From Pseudomonas sp. S30 (GTDB lineage Bacteria > Pseudomonadota > Gammaproteobacteria > Pseudomonadales > Pseudomonadaceae), in the NCBI RefSeq assembly GCF_016518545.1, contig NZ_JACVTO010000006.1:124001-188000 (forward strand): a stretch of DNA of 64,000 nt, read 5' to 3'. Below are positions 55,361 through 64,000 of this stretch, one piece after another. Below the pieces are notes generated by a model. It saw only the letters and a list, made by a program, of their open reading frames with translations. It searched no databases and was not told the origin of the DNA. The translations under genes and the position numbers were made by a program. The number at the start of each line of letters is the position of its first letter. Within the stretch, counting starts at the first letter, position 1.

Positions 55361-57601
55361 GTGGTCAATGCAGCAACAAACCAACCCTCGCCTGTCATCG
55401 ACCGTCTGGTCGTCGTGGGCCTGGGCCTGATCGGCGGCTCGTTCGCCAAGGGCCTGCGTGAAAGCGGCCTGTGTCGCGAAGTGGTCGGTGTCGATCTGGA
55501 TCCTGCCTCGCGCAAGCAGGCCGTGGCCCTGGGCGTAGTCGATCGCTGCGAGCAAGACCTCGCCCGCGCGTGCATCGGGGCCGACGTCATCCAGTTGGCC
55601 GTGCCCATCCTGGCCATGGAGAAACTGCTGGCCTACCTGGCCGAGCTGGATCTCGAGGGTGCAGTCATCACCGATGTCGGCAGTGCCAAAGGCAACGTGG
55701 TGCGCGCGGCGCGTGCGGTGCTGGGCACCCAGCTGTCGCGCTTCGTTCCCGGCCACCCGATCGCCGGCTCCGAGCAGAGCGGCGTCGAGGCCTCCAACGC
55801 CACGCTGTTCCGTCGGCACAAAGTCATTCTCACGCCGCTGGCAGAGACCGAGGCGAGCGCGCTGGCGCTGGTCGATCGCCTGTGGCGCGCGCTGGACGCC
55901 GACGTCGAGCACATGCCGGTCGAGCGTCACGATGAAGTCCTGGCCGCCACCAGCCACCTGCCTCACCTGCTGGCATTCGGTTTGGTCGATTCGCTGGCCA
56001 AACGCAATGAAAACCTCGATATCTTCCGGTACGCTGCCGGGGGCTTTCGCGACTTCACCCGTATCGCCGGCAGCGATCCGATCATGTGGCACGATATCTT
56101 CCTCGCCAATCGCGACGCTGTGCTGCGCACGCTGGATACATTTCGCAGCGACCTCGACGCCTTGCGCGATGCGGTCGATGCTGGGGACGGGCACCAGCTG
56201 CTGGGTGTGTTCACCCGCGCTCGGGTTGCCCGCGAGCATTTCAGTAAAATCCTGGCCCGCCGGGCCTATGTGGACGCTATGAACGCCAACGACCTGATTT
56301 TCCTGGCCCAACCTGGTGGCCGCCTGTCCGGACGGATTCGCGTACCGGGCGACAAATCCATCTCCCATCGCTCGATCATGCTGGGCTCCCTGGCCGAGGG
56401 CACCACTGAAGTGGAAGGCTTCCTCGAAGGCGAGGATGCCCTGGCGACCTTGCAGGCCTTCCGTGACATGGGCGTCGTGATCGAAGGCCCGCACCACGGC
56501 AGGGTCACCATCCATGGCGTCGGCCTGCATGGCCTCAAACCGCCGCCCGGCCCCATCTACCTGGGTAACTCGGGTACGTCCATGCGCCTGCTGTCCGGGT
56601 TGCTGGCCGGGCAGCCATTCGATGTGACCATGACTGGCGATGCGTCCTTGTCCAAGCGCCCGATGAACCGCGTCGCCAACCCGCTGCGCGAAATGGGTGC
56701 AGTGGTCGAGACCGGCCCTGAAGGGCGTCCGCCGCTGACCATCCGCGGCGGCCAGTCGCTCAAGGCGCTGGACTACACGCTGCCGATGGCCAGTGCCCAG
56801 GTCAAATCCTGCCTGCTGCTGGCCGGCTTGTACGCCGAGGGCACCACCACGGTGACCGAGCCGGCACCGACCCGCGATCATACCGAGCGCATGCTGCGCG
56901 GCTTCGGCTATGCCGTGCGCAGCGAGGGGCCCAAGGCGTCGCTGCAGGCCGGTGGCACGCTCACCGCCACGCATATCGAGGTGCCGGGCGACATCTCGTC
57001 GTCGGCGTTCTTCCTGGTCGCCGCCTCCATTGCCGAAGGCTCGGAGCTGGTGCTCGAACATGTCGGCATCAACCCGACCCGCACGGGTGTCATCGATATC
57101 CTGCGCCTGATGGGCGGTGACATCACCCTGGAAAACCAGCGCGAGGTCGGCGGCGAGCCGGTGGCCGACCTGCGCGTGCGCGGGGCGAAGCTCAAGGGCA
57201 TCGAGATTCCCGAAGCGTTGGTGCCGCTGGCCATCGACGAGTTTCCGGTGCTGTTCGTCGCGGCCGCCTGTGCAGAGGGTCGGACCGTGCTGCGAGGCGC
57301 CGAAGAGTTGCGCGTCAAGGAATCCGACCGGATTCAGGTCATGGCCGATGGCCTGCTCAGCCTGGGTGTGCGCTGCGAGCCGACGGCCGATGGCATCATC
57401 ATCGACGGCGGTCCGATCGGCGGCGGTGAGGTCCATGGCCACGGCGACCACCGCATAGCCATGGCCTTCAGCGTCGCGTCGCTGCGTGCCAGTGCGCCGA
57501 TCCGCATCCACGATTGCGCCAACGTCGCCACCTCCTTCCCGAACTTCCTCGCCTTGTGTGCCGAAGTGGGGATTCGTGTGGCGCAAGAGGACAAGTCGTG
57601 A
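55361..57601 (+). CDS. aroA: Fused prephenate/cyclohexadienyl dehydrogenase and EPSP synthase (TyrA-AroA)
   Basis: 746-residue fusion. The N-terminal TyrA domain (about 1-290) has the NAD motif GLGLIGGS and [20 protein letters not shown]. The C-terminal AroA domain (about 305-745) has [30 protein letters not shown], and [15 protein letters not shown]. It catalyses the tyrosine-branch dehydrogenation and 5-enolpyruvylshikimate-3-phosphate formation. The fusion is a known Pseudomonas feature. GTG at 55361 is the likely start. It is separated from pheA by 175 bp, where many pseudomonads have hisC2. Its stop overlaps the cmk GTG. Confidence 0.95.
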   Translation: MVNAATNQPSPVIDRLVVVGLGLIGGSFAKGLRESGLCREVVGVDLDPASRKQAVALGVVDRCEQDLARACIGADVIQLAVPILAMEKLLAYLAELDLEGAVITDVGSAKGNVVRAARAVLGTQLSRFVPGHPIAGSEQSGVEASNATLFRRHKVILTPLAETEASALALVDRLWRALDADVEHMPVERHDEVLAATSHLPHLLAFGLVDSLAKRNENLDIFRYAAGGFRDFTRIAGSDPIMWHDIFLANRDAVLRTLDTFRSDLDALRDAVDAGDGHQLLGVFTRARVAREHFSKILARRAYVDAMNANDLIFLAQPGGRLSGRIRVPGDKSISHRSIMLGSLAEGTTEVEGFLEGEDALATLQAFRDMGVVIEGPHHGRVTIHGVGLHGLKPPPGPIYLGNSGTSMRLLSGLLAGQPFDVTMTGDASLSKRPMNRVANPLREMGAVVETGPEGRPPLTIRGGQSLKALDYTLPMASAQVKSCLLLAGLYAEGTTTVTEPAPTRDHTERMLRGFGYAVRSEGPKASLQAGGTLTATHIEVPGDISSSAFFLVAASIAEGSELVLEHVGINPTRTGVIDILRLMGGDITLENQREVGGEPVADLRVRGAKLKGIEIPEALVPLAIDEFPVLFVAAACAEGRTVLRGAEELRVKESDRIQVMADGLLSLGVRCEPTADGIIIDGGPIGGGEVHGHGDHRIAMAFSVASLRASAPIRIHDCANVATSFPNFLALCAEVGIRVAQEDKS

Positions 57602-58284
57602 ATTCGCTGGCGCCGGTCATCACCATCGACGGGCCTAGCGGTTCGGGCAAAGGCACGGTGGCGGGGCTCATGGCCCGCGAGCTGGGCTGGCGCCTGCTGG
57701 ACTCCGGCGCGCTTTATCGTCTGCTGGCGTTCAATGCCACCAACCACGGTGTCGACCTGACCAACGAGGAGTTGCTCAAGGCCCTGGCGGCTCACCTGGA
57801 TGTGCAGTTCATCGCTGCCGAGCCTGGCAAGCTTCAGCAGATCATTCTCGAGGGCGAGGACGTCAGTCATGTCATTCGCACTGAAACCGTGGGGGCGGGT
57901 GCGTCGATGGTCGCGTCCTTGCCGGCCGTGCGCGAGGCACTGCTGCAGCGCCAGCGGGCATTTCGCGAAGCGCCGGGGCTGATCGCCGACGGGCGCGACA
58001 TGGGCACCGTGGTGTTTCCGGACGCGCCATTGAAGGTTTTCCTGACTGCCAGCGCCGAAGAGCGTGCTCGACGCCGTTACCTGCAGTTGAAGGGCAAGGG
58101 TGAAGATGTTAGTCTGTCAAGTCTGCTAGATGAGATTCGTGCGCGCGATGAGCGCGACACCCAGCGCGCAGTGGCCCCGCTCAAGCCGGCGGCCGATGCG
58201 ATCCAGCTGGATTCCACCGAATTGTCCATCGAGCAGGTGCTGCAACGGATCAGAAGCGAGCTCGCCCTGCGCGATCTGCTCTGA
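57598..58284 (+). CDS. cmk: Cytidylate kinase
   Basis: 228-residue nucleoside monophosphate kinase that phosphorylates CMP and dCMP. The P-loop GPSGSGKGT is near residues 13-21, [11 protein letters not shown] and the [18 protein letters not shown] lid/LID region are typical. The GTG at 57598 overlaps the stop of tyrA-aroA as GTGA, so it is translationally coupled. It precedes rpsA, as in many gamma-proteobacteria. Confidence 0.96.
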   Translation: MNSLAPVITIDGPSGSGKGTVAGLMARELGWRLLDSGALYRLLAFNATNHGVDLTNEELLKALAAHLDVQFIAAEPGKLQQIILEGEDVSHVIRTETVGAGASMVASLPAVREALLQRQRAFREAPGLIADGRDMGTVVFPDAPLKVFLTASAEERARRRYLQLKGKGEDVSLSSLLDEIRARDERDTQRAVAPLKPAADAIQLDSTELSIEQVLQRIRSELALRDLL

Positions 58285-58290
58285 TCGTCA

Positions 58291-58337
58291 GGAAAGCGGG
58301 CAGGGGCACCAGTCATCGTCCTGCCTGCTTTCCTTTA
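58291..58337 (+). terminator. Hairpin between cmk and rpsA
   Basis: GGAAAGCGGGCAGG (58291-58304) pairs with CCTGCCTGCTTTCC (58320-58333) over 14 bp with one G-U wobble, followed by the weak T-rich TTTACTT. It may partly terminate the upstream supraoperon, letting rpsA have its own promoter. Confidence 0.6.
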
Positions 58338-58408
58338 CTTAAACGAAACCCACATTGTCTGGAGTGTGGCGATGGGCGTCTGTTTCGCCCGAATCTACAG
58401 GAATTAAA

Positions 58409-60088
58409 ATGAGCGAAAGCTTTGCAGAACTCTTTGAAGAAAGCCTGAAAACCCTCAATCTTCAGCCGGGTGCCATCATCACCGGTATCGTCGTCGACAT
58501 CGACGGCGACTGGGTTACCGTACACGCCGGTCTGAAATCCGAGGGCGTCATCCCGCTCGAGCAGTTCTACAACGAAGCTGGCGAGCTGACCATCAAGGTC
58601 GGTGACGAAGTGCACGTTGCGCTGGACGCGGTCGAAGACGGCTTTGGCGAAACCAAGCTGTCCCGTGAAAAAGCCAAGCGCGCCGAGTGCTGGATTGTTC
58701 TGGAAGCCGCTTTCGCTGCCGAAGAAGTGGTCAAGGGCGTTATCAACGGTAAGGTTAAGGGCGGCTTCACGGTCGACGTTAACGGCATCCGTGCGTTCCT
58801 GCCGGGCTCCCTGGTCGATGTCCGCCCTGTGCGCGACACCACCCACCTGGAAGGCAAAGAGCTGGAATTCAAGGTCATCAAGCTGGACCAGAAGCGCAAC
58901 AACGTTGTCGTTTCCCGTCGCAGCGTGCTGGAAGCCGAGAACAGCGCCGAGCGCGAAGCCCTGCTGGAAACCCTGCAGGAAGGTCAGCAGGTCAAGGGTA
59001 TCGTCAAGAACCTCACCGACTACGGCGCCTTCGTGGACCTGGGCGGTATCGACGGCCTGCTGCACATCACCGACATGGCCTGGAAGCGCATCAAGCATCC
59101 GTCGGAAATCGTCAACGTGGGTGACGAAGTCGACGTCCGCGTTCTGAAGTTCGACCGTGAGCGCAACCGCGTTTCGCTGGGTCTGAAGCAGATGGGCGAA
59201 GATCCGTGGGTTGCCATCACCTCGCGCTACCCTGAGGGCACTCGTGTCACCGCTCGCGTCACCAACCTGACCGACTACGGCTGCTTCGCCGAGCTGGAAG
59301 AGGGTGTCGAAGGCCTGGTACACGTTTCCGAAATGGACTGGACCAACAAGAACATCCACCCGTCGAAAGTCGTTCAGGTTGGCGACGAAGTGGAAGTCAT
59401 GGTTCTGGACATCGACGAAGAGCGTCGTCGTATTTCCCTGGGTATCAAGCAGTGCAAGTCCAACCCATGGGAAGACTTCTCCGGCCAGTTCAACAAGGGT
59501 GACAAGATCACCGGTACCATCAAGTCGATCACCGACTTCGGTATCTTCATCGGTCTGGACGGCGGCATCGACGGTCTGGTTCACTTGTCCGACATCTCCT
59601 GGAACGAAACCGGCGAAGAAGCCGTACGTCGTTTCAAGAAGGGCGACGAGCTGGAAACCGTCATCCTGTCGGTCGATCCAGAGCGCGAGCGCATCTCGCT
59701 GGGCATCAAGCAGCTGGAAGACGATCCGTTCTCCAACTTCGTTGCTGTCAACGACAAAGGTGCAATCGTCAAGGGTACCGTGAAGGAAGTTGACGCCAAG
59801 GGCGCTATCATCACCCTGGCCGATGACATCGAAGCGACTCTGAAAGCTTCCGAAATCAGCCGTGACCGCGTTGAAGACGCGCGCAACGTCCTGAAGGAAG
59901 GCGAAGAGATCGAAGCGAAGATCATCAGCGTCGACCGCAAGTCCCGCGTCATCAGCCTGTCCATCAAGTCGAAGGACGATGCTGACGAGCGCGAAGCGAT
60001 CCAGAGCCTGAAAAACACCGCTCCGGAAGCTGCTGCCGACACCACCATGGCTGCGCTGCTGCGCGAAGCGATGGCCAAGCAGAACTGA
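58409..60088 (+). CDS. rpsA: 30S ribosomal protein S1
   Basis: 559-residue protein with six S1 RNA-binding repeats (for example [94 protein letters not shown]). It binds mRNA on the 30S subunit and is needed for translation of most messages. ATG at 58409 behind GGA. Codon use is highly biased, consistent with strong expression. A strong terminator follows at about 60113. Confidence 0.98.
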   Translation: MSESFAELFEESLKTLNLQPGAIITGIVVDIDGDWVTVHAGLKSEGVIPLEQFYNEAGELTIKVGDEVHVALDAVEDGFGETKLSREKAKRAECWIVLEAAFAAEEVVKGVINGKVKGGFTVDVNGIRAFLPGSLVDVRPVRDTTHLEGKELEFKVIKLDQKRNNVVVSRRSVLEAENSAEREALLETLQEGQQVKGIVKNLTDYGAFVDLGGIDGLLHITDMAWKRIKHPSEIVNVGDEVDVRVLKFDRERNRVSLGLKQMGEDPWVAITSRYPEGTRVTARVTNLTDYGCFAELEEGVEGLVHVSEMDWTNKNIHPSKVVQVGDEVEVMVLDIDEERRRISLGIKQCKSNPWEDFSGQFNKGDKITGTIKSITDFGIFIGLDGGIDGLVHLSDISWNETGEEAVRRFKKGDELETVILSVDPERERISLGIKQLEDDPFSNFVAVNDKGAIVKGTVKEVDAKGAIITLADDIEATLKASEISRDRVEDARNVLKEGEEIEAKIISVDRKSRVISLSIKSKDDADEREAIQSLKNTAPEAAADTTMAALLREAMAKQN

Positions 60089-60107
60089 GTTCTGTTTGAG
60101 TGGCAAG

Positions 60108-60139
60108 AAAAAGGGCGACCCTCGGGTCGCCCTTTTTTT
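60108..60139 (+). terminator. rpsA intrinsic terminator
   Basis: GGGCGACC (60113-60120) pairs with GGTCGCCC (60125-60132) around CTCG, followed by seven T residues and preceded by A residues, so it could work in both directions between convergent rpsA and the next gene. Confidence 0.9.
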
Positions 60140-60240
60140 GTTCGTCTCACTTGGCGCTTAAGGCTACTATCCGTGAATCGGTAGAGTTCTAGCTTACCCC
60201 GACTATTTTTCCCTACTGCCTGCAGAGCCAATATTACCCC

Positions 60241-60792
60241 TTATCCTGGGGTCTTCGGGTTCGGAGTCGGAGTCGGGGTGAAGATGACTGCATATCGGCT
60301 CAAATCTTTTTCATTGCGTTGGAAATGTACAGTTATCTTTTTTCCTTCCCACGAACTGGCTCTGATTTCATAAGAAGCGCCAGACGTCAATTGGATCCTT
60401 CGGCTCACGCTTGAATTCGGTTGGCCTAAGGTGTCGGTGAGGAAATCGTCAACTAACTCGAGGCTGCTGGCATTGCCGGTAAGCATCATCTGAGTGATCG
60501 CATCGCCCTGGGTAGTGGCGAACAGTTGGTATCCGGAACTAATGGGAATATAGGGAAGGCCTCGGATTTCATACTTGGTGGGGTCGGAAGTTGCGGAACG
60601 GCAAATTGTGGTAGGCCGCTCGGGTTTCTCCGGGCATTCGGGGACATTTTTCAGGAAATTTCCATGAAAAGGTACGCCTAGGAAAGCCGTGGGCTCGTTT
60701 TCCCATGAGTGGGATTCATTGGCCGGGTCGGCGACTGCTAGGGGGGCGGCCAGTCCGACCGCGAGCATGATCGAAACAGACAGTTTTTGCAT
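60241..60792 (-). CDS. Orphan secreted protein of unknown function
   Basis: 183-residue protein with a signal peptide (residues 1-21, cleavage near AVA-DP) and mature chain with two Cys in ECPEKPERPTTIC, Ser/Thr-rich middle, and a C-terminal TPTPTPNPKTPG tail. The GC content of the coding sequence is clearly lower than that of rpsA or cmk, and it lies alone and antiparallel between rpsA and ihfB, genes that are adjacent in most gamma-proteobacteria. It therefore looks acquired or lineage-specific. I recognise no domain. RBS: a purine-rich AAGGATCG before the ATG. Confidence 0.75.
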   Translation of the reverse strand: MQKLSVSIMLAVGLAAPLAVADPANESHSWENEPTAFLGVPFHGNFLKNVPECPEKPERPTTICRSATSDPTKYEIRGLPYIPISSGYQLFATTQGDAITQMMLTGNASSLELVDDFLTDTLGQPNSSVSRRIQLTSGASYEIRASSWEGKKITVHFQRNEKDLSRYAVIFTPTPTPNPKTPG

Positions 60793-61110
60793 AAACGATC
60801 CTTGTGGTCACTACAAAAGAGCAAGGGGTCAGGCATCAAGCGGTTGTTGGTGTTCTGGTGTCAGAGTCATCTGAGGTGCGATTATGACAAATCCTACAAG
60901 TCTTTGGTGCAAATCTGTGGCTAGATTAGGGTGTCATAGGGATAGGTTGGTGGTGTGGGGCCATGTGTGTGGGTGGCGCCAGAGGCGGATCCACCAGGAT
61001 CCTTTGTCGAGAATTCGCTGATCACTCGCGCAGGCTCTGTTCAAATGGCCTCGACCATGTTAAAACCTGATCAAGCATTGATCTAGCTGCTTGATAACGA
61101 AGGGAAAATC
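60793..61110. promoter_or_regulatory. ihfB upstream region
   Basis: A 318-bp stretch without a gene. It includes a GGATCC-ACCA-GGATCC hairpin (60987-61002), and immediately before the ihfB RBS an inverted repeat ATCAAGCA/TGCTTGAT (61070-61095) with IHF-like half-sites. A TAAAAC-like -10 lies near 61061 without a clear -35 (TTCAAA at 61040 is at only 15 bp). Confidence 0.4.
61070..61095 (+). promoter_or_regulatory. Inverted repeat with IHF-like cores before ihfB
   Basis: ATCAAGCA (61070-61077) and TGCTTGAT (61088-61095) form an 8-bp inverted repeat. GATCAAGCATTGA and its mirror resemble the IHF consensus WATCAANNNNTTR with one or two mismatches. It overlaps the region just before the GAAGGGA RBS, so autoregulation is plausible. 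Confidence 0.35.
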
Positions 61111-61407
61111 ATGACGAAGTCGGAGCTGATCGAACGGATTGTCACACACCAGGGGCTGCTTTCTTCGAAGGATGTGGAGCTGGCCATCAAGACCATGCTT
61201 GAACAGATGTCCCAGTGCCTGGCAACCGGCGACCGGATCGAGATCCGTGGCTTCGGAAGCTTTTCTCTTCATTATCGCGCCCCTCGGGTAGGTCGTAACC
61301 CGAAAACCGGCCAGTCTGTGGAGCTTGAGGGCAAATTCGTGCCACATTTCAAGCCTGGAAAGGAGCTAAGGGATCGAGTTAACGAGGACGAGCATTCTGA
61401 TCTTTGA
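61111..61407 (+). CDS. ihfB: Integration host factor subunit beta
   Basis: 98-residue HU/IHF-family DNA-bending protein. The typical [70 protein letters not shown] contains the beta arm with the intercalating Pro of the RNPKTG loop. It pairs with IhfA to bend DNA at sigma-54 promoters and recombination sites. ATG at 61111 follows GAAGGGA. It sits downstream of the rpsA region, as usual, although an orphan gene has been inserted. LapA-family gene follows 15 bp later. Confidence 0.97.
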   Translation: MTKSELIERIVTHQGLLSSKDVELAIKTMLEQMSQCLATGDRIEIRGFGSFSLHYRAPRVGRNPKTGQSVELEGKFVPHFKPGKELRDRVNEDEHSDL

Positions 61408-61422
61408 TGCGAGGAATGGCTA

Positions 61423-61665
61423 ATGCGAGCTTTCCAGAAAATTGTCACTATCATGATGGTGCTTCTCATAATGCTTGTGGCTCTCCTCTTTGTGCTGGAG
61501 AATCAGCAGTCCGTGGTTGTTGGGCTTGTGGGTTGGTCCTTACCCCCAATGCCGATAGCGGTGATAGTGCTAGGAGCATTGATTGCAGGCCTCCTGCTTG
61601 GGACTTTTTTTCACTTGGTCCGCGCGTTTGGGGCTGGGCGCAATTCTCGAGCTTCAGGAAGGTGA
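61423..61665 (+). CDS. lapA: LapA-family (DUF1049) small membrane protein
   Basis: 80-residue inner-membrane protein with two helices (IVTIMMVLLIMLVALLFVLENQQSV and MPIAVIVLGALIAGLLLGTFFHL). DUF1049/LapA proteins in E. coli act with LapB to control LPS synthesis through LpxC turnover. Here lapA is directly after ihfB and no lapB follows in the window; wzz comes next after 371 bp. The symbol is family-level; it is unrelated to the large adhesin LapA of P. putida. Confidence 0.85.
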   Translation: MRAFQKIVTIMMVLLIMLVALLFVLENQQSVVVGLVGWSLPPMPIAVIVLGALIAGLLLGTFFHLVRAFGAGRNSRASGR

Positions 61666-62036
61666 GCTACCTGTGACGGCTAGGCCTGAGTTGTATAGTT
61701 TTTTTGCGCGTGATCGCGACTGTCATTTTGTTTCTCCGGTCTCGGATGGGTGCTTGTCGGCTTCGGAGCCAGCCAAAGCGCCTGTAGGGCTCCGTCGCAA
61801 GGTTCCAGTGCTTTACTGGTCGATGGTTGCATGAGGACTGATGATTTACGTGCCTATCGAGGTAATCGAGGGATCTGGTGAGGAACTTATGGGGTGTGAC
61901 TGGATCTACTCCCGATTAATGCGGTGCGGGGCTGTCTGCTAACTGTGGTTGGTGCTGATGGGGCTGATGCCCCGCTTCTATGTCTGGCGTGTCTCTGTTG
62001 TGAGTCAGTCAGGCGCCTCTAAGGAAAAAATGCTAA
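61666..62036. other. 371-bp intergenic region upstream of wzz
   Basis: No gene I trust. It has a small GGGGC-TGAT-GCCCC hairpin (61960-61973) and the wzz RBS TAAGGA. A GGCGGTAG (ops/JUMPstart core) typical of O-antigen operons was not found. GC content is lower than in the core genome to the left. Confidence 0.4.
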
Positions 62037-63095
62037 ATGCGCAATGAACGCGAGCACCTGAACGGTGGTGGTGAAATCGATTTGATAGAGCTTCTTCAAG
62101 GCATCTGGCAGCAGAAGCTTTGGGTTGTCCTGGTAGCAGTACCGATCATCGGTGTTGCCATGCTTTACGTTCTGCTGGCGACTCCTGTCTACCAGTCTAA
62201 GGTATACATCCGGCCGCCTACTCAAGATGAAATTTCACAGCTCAATTTCGGTCGGGGCGAAGGTACGGGTCTGGCACCGCTTACCGCGAATGACGTCTAT
62301 GGCATCTATGTCAAGGCTTTGCAGTCTGAGTCGGTCCGCGATAAATTTTTTCGCACTACTTTTTTGCCGTGGTTGAAAGAAGATGAGCGAAAAGATTCGC
62401 GCGATGTTCTCTACGCCAAATTCAACGGTATGTTGTCTGTTGAGCAAGTTGTTAAGGATGGTGCCGACCGTTATCTGATCACTTCGAACGTCGAAGATCC
62501 AAGGGTTGCGGCACTTTGGGTGTCGAGTTACGCAGAAATGGCCGCGAAGCAAGCGAAAGGCGAGCTTCTGGGTGGTACACGCAGCGATATTTCCATCATG
62601 GCGGATAATTTGGAGCAACAGATTAGAGCGTCGCGTGCTACTGCAGATACTCAGCGCACTGACCAGATTGCTCAACTTGAAGAGGCGCTGGTGATCGCCA
62701 AGTCAATCGGTTTGGAAAAGCCACCTATCATATCCAATACACTGTCAGGTGAAGTTTCTGCGGGTATGGGTGGGGCGCTTACGTACATGCGTGGTAGTAA
62801 AGCGCTCGAAGCGGAAATTTCCAATTTGAATTCTCGATCTTCCAACGACCCCTATATCGCTGGTCTGCGCGAGCGTCAAGAGCGGCTGACTTTTCTTCGT
62901 AATTTGAAGATTGATCCTTCATTGGTGGCTATGTATCAGCAAGATGGTGCTGTTTTCCAGCCCGACAAGCCGGTAAAGCCACGGAAAGCTCTAATCGTGG
63001 GTATTGCGGTGTTTGGCGGGCTTGCATTGGGATTGGTGGTGGCATTTGTGCGACAGTTCTGGGTGGGTGCGCGGCGCACTCGCAAAGTTAGTTGA
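62037..63095 (+). CDS. wzz: Wzz-type polysaccharide chain-length determinant
   Basis: 352-residue inner-membrane protein that sets the modal length of O-antigen or capsular chains in the Wzx/Wzy pathway. Two helices flank the periplasmic part: about 28-50 (LWVVLVAVPIIGVAMLYVLLAT) and about 322-345 (ALIVGIAVFGGLALGLVVAFV). The Pro-rich motif PDKPVKPRKA before the second helix is characteristic, as is the N-terminal EIDLIELLQGIW. Codon use is less GC-biased than in the housekeeping genes. It probably opens an O-antigen locus that continues to the right of the window. Confidence 0.88.
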   Translation: MRNEREHLNGGGEIDLIELLQGIWQQKLWVVLVAVPIIGVAMLYVLLATPVYQSKVYIRPPTQDEISQLNFGRGEGTGLAPLTANDVYGIYVKALQSESVRDKFFRTTFLPWLKEDERKDSRDVLYAKFNGMLSVEQVVKDGADRYLITSNVEDPRVAALWVSSYAEMAAKQAKGELLGGTRSDISIMADNLEQQIRASRATADTQRTDQIAQLEEALVIAKSIGLEKPPIISNTLSGEVSAGMGGALTYMRGSKALEAEISNLNSRSSNDPYIAGLRERQERLTFLRNLKIDPSLVAMYQQDGAVFQPDKPVKPRKALIVGIAVFGGLALGLVVAFVRQFWVGARRTRKVS

Positions 63096-64000
63096 ATTCC
63101 TGCCCACTTTCTATAGGTCTTGGAAGGTTGGGTTCCCAGCCCAGCTTCTGAGGCCTTCTTCCGTCTTCGGGCCTCATCCCTCAAGTGCTCGGGATTTAGA
63201 TCAGGGAAATTGCGAGTATTATCCGGCCGGGTGGAGGATTGCTTCGTGGTAAGTGATTATTGTTAGGTGCTTCCGAACGCTGCGTTGCACTATATGAATT
63301 CTGATCAGCGCTTGGCGCGGTTTCTTTCCTGATCAAGCTTCCCTATGCCCCCTTACTAGACTCGTAATGATACATTGGGCATGTTTTGTTGGCGAAGGCA
63401 GATGTCCTGCGCTACTGCCCTATGCCTGGACGCGTCTGAGGTTTTGACTGGGATCTGTCTGAAAACCCTTGATACTTGGTGATGCTGCGTTGAAACCAGC
63501 CTGGAGCTCCAGCCCGGTCGGAATGCTCATTTACAACCCGTAAACTCCGCTTCCTCGGCTGTTTTCGCCTTGCCTGACCTTCGTCTCAAGACTTTTCAGA
63601 CAACGCCTGGATTGAGCGGGGTCAAGCGCTTTATGCGGTTCATGGCGTTGCGCTGTCAAAAGAAATAGATGTCCACTTTCGTCAAGATTTGGGGTTGCGG
63701 CTGAAAAAGGGTGCCGACAAGCCATACAGGGACGACCACCATCTTTTGTTGTGTTTACGAATGCGTTTCAGTGTCTCTCGGGTGGGCCTATCGTCGTAGC
63801 TTATGTCGATTTTTTTGAGCAGACATCGCCTGGTGCGCAGCTTACAGGGTCCAGTGCTCCGGACAGGAGGGCGCGATCGCTGAGATCGTTCGAGCCCGTG
63901 GACCCGACGCATCACTGCGCCCAGGTAGAAGGCATGTGTGCTGCTCGTATGATGGCGGGGCAGTGGCAAATTGGTATTCAAAACCTCTATGGTGCGAGAC
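63096..64000. other. 905-bp region without a convincing gene
   Basis: The last 0.9 kb has no ORF that I can support. Open frames on the minus strand at 63531-63725 and 63682-63981 have no good RBS and no recognisable domain, although the second ends in a Lys/Arg-rich segment. It contains the 147-bp inverted-repeat element (63456-63602). It may hold decayed mobile DNA between wzz and further polysaccharide genes. Confidence 0.5.
63456..63602. mobile_element. 147-bp MITE-like element with terminal inverted repeats
   Basis: The ends TGTCTGAAAACCCTTGA (63456-63472) and the complement of 63586-63602 (TGTCTGAAAAGTCTTGA) match at 15 of 17 bases. Inside is TTTAC-AACCC-GTAAA (63531-63545). It encodes nothing, is flanked by no clear target duplication, and looks like a miniature non-autonomous element or an IS remnant. 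Confidence 0.5.

Noticed and set aside
58313..60106. A 597-codon open frame antisense to rpsA
   Set aside because: It mirrors the repetitive S1 domains and codon bias of rpsA and has no known fold or RBS context.
61666..62036. A JUMPstart/ops antitermination element for the O-antigen operon
   Set aside because: The GGCGGTAG core is not present in this region.
63531..63725. A 64-codon minus-strand open frame
   Set aside because: It overlaps the inverted-repeat element and has neither a domain nor a convincing RBS.
63682..63981. A 99-codon minus-strand open frame near the right edge
   Set aside because: It starts with TTG, has no good RBS and no recognisable domain; the basic end alone is not enough to call a gene.

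Overview
This window is a piece of a Pseudomonas chromosome, most probably from the P. putida group. The evidence is the high-GC codon use, the min genes next to an LpxL-type acyltransferase, the NAGGN osmolyte genes, a divergent CsrA protein of the RsmI type, the mupP-ubiG-mtaD/mtnA-gyrA-serC-pheA-tyrA/aroA-cmk-rpsA-ihfB order, and P. putida-style REP hairpins. I recognise 57 protein genes and no tRNA, rRNA, CRISPR array or prophage. Species assignment rests on remembered gene order and not on a search.

Region by region: (1) 1-2.4 kb: the 5' two-thirds of the tail-specific protease prc (cut by the window edge) and a divergent quinone oxidoreductase. (2) 2.4-8.8 kb: a compact minus-strand operon (solute-binding protein, type I phosphodiesterase/alkaline phosphatase-family enzyme, two permeases, ATPase, HAD phosphatase) facing a GntR/UTRA regulator across 354 bp that hold operator-like palindromes; this looks like an uptake and phosphate-release system for an unidentified organophosphorus compound. 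(3) 8.8-20.9 kb: envelope and division genes: a YbiO-type mechanosensitive channel, apeB, a pseudouridine synthase, minCDE, lpxL, a serine hydrolase overlapping mlaA, and a membrane-anchored GH17 enzyme. (4) 21-26 kb: an orphan betaine-type binding protein, DUF485-actP, small membrane protein DUF3309, an SDR, rsmI and yheU. (5) 26-31 kb: the NAGGN dipeptide osmolyte operon asnO-ngg-peptidase. (6) 31-45 kb: mnmC, pap, an EamA exporter, fumC, DUF2059, bolA, trhO-dsbA-ABC exporter, a GGDEF-EAL protein and a TenA/PqqC-like protein. (7) 45-50 kb: yciK, mupP, ubiG, mtaD and mtnA. (8) 50-60 kb: gyrA and the mixed-function aromatic/serine/nucleotide/translation supraoperon ending in rpsA. (9) 60-64 kb: lower-GC DNA with an orphan secreted protein, ihfB, lapA, the chain-length regulator wzz, and about 0.9 kb without a convincing gene that contains a 147-bp element with terminal inverted repeats; this is probably the edge of an O-antigen locus.

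Most genes are core housekeeping. The parts that most deserve a second look are the organophosphorus cluster with its operators (2.4-8.8 kb), the translationally coupled hydrolase-mlaA pair, the orphan secreted protein between rpsA and ihfB, and the MITE-like element near the right edge.
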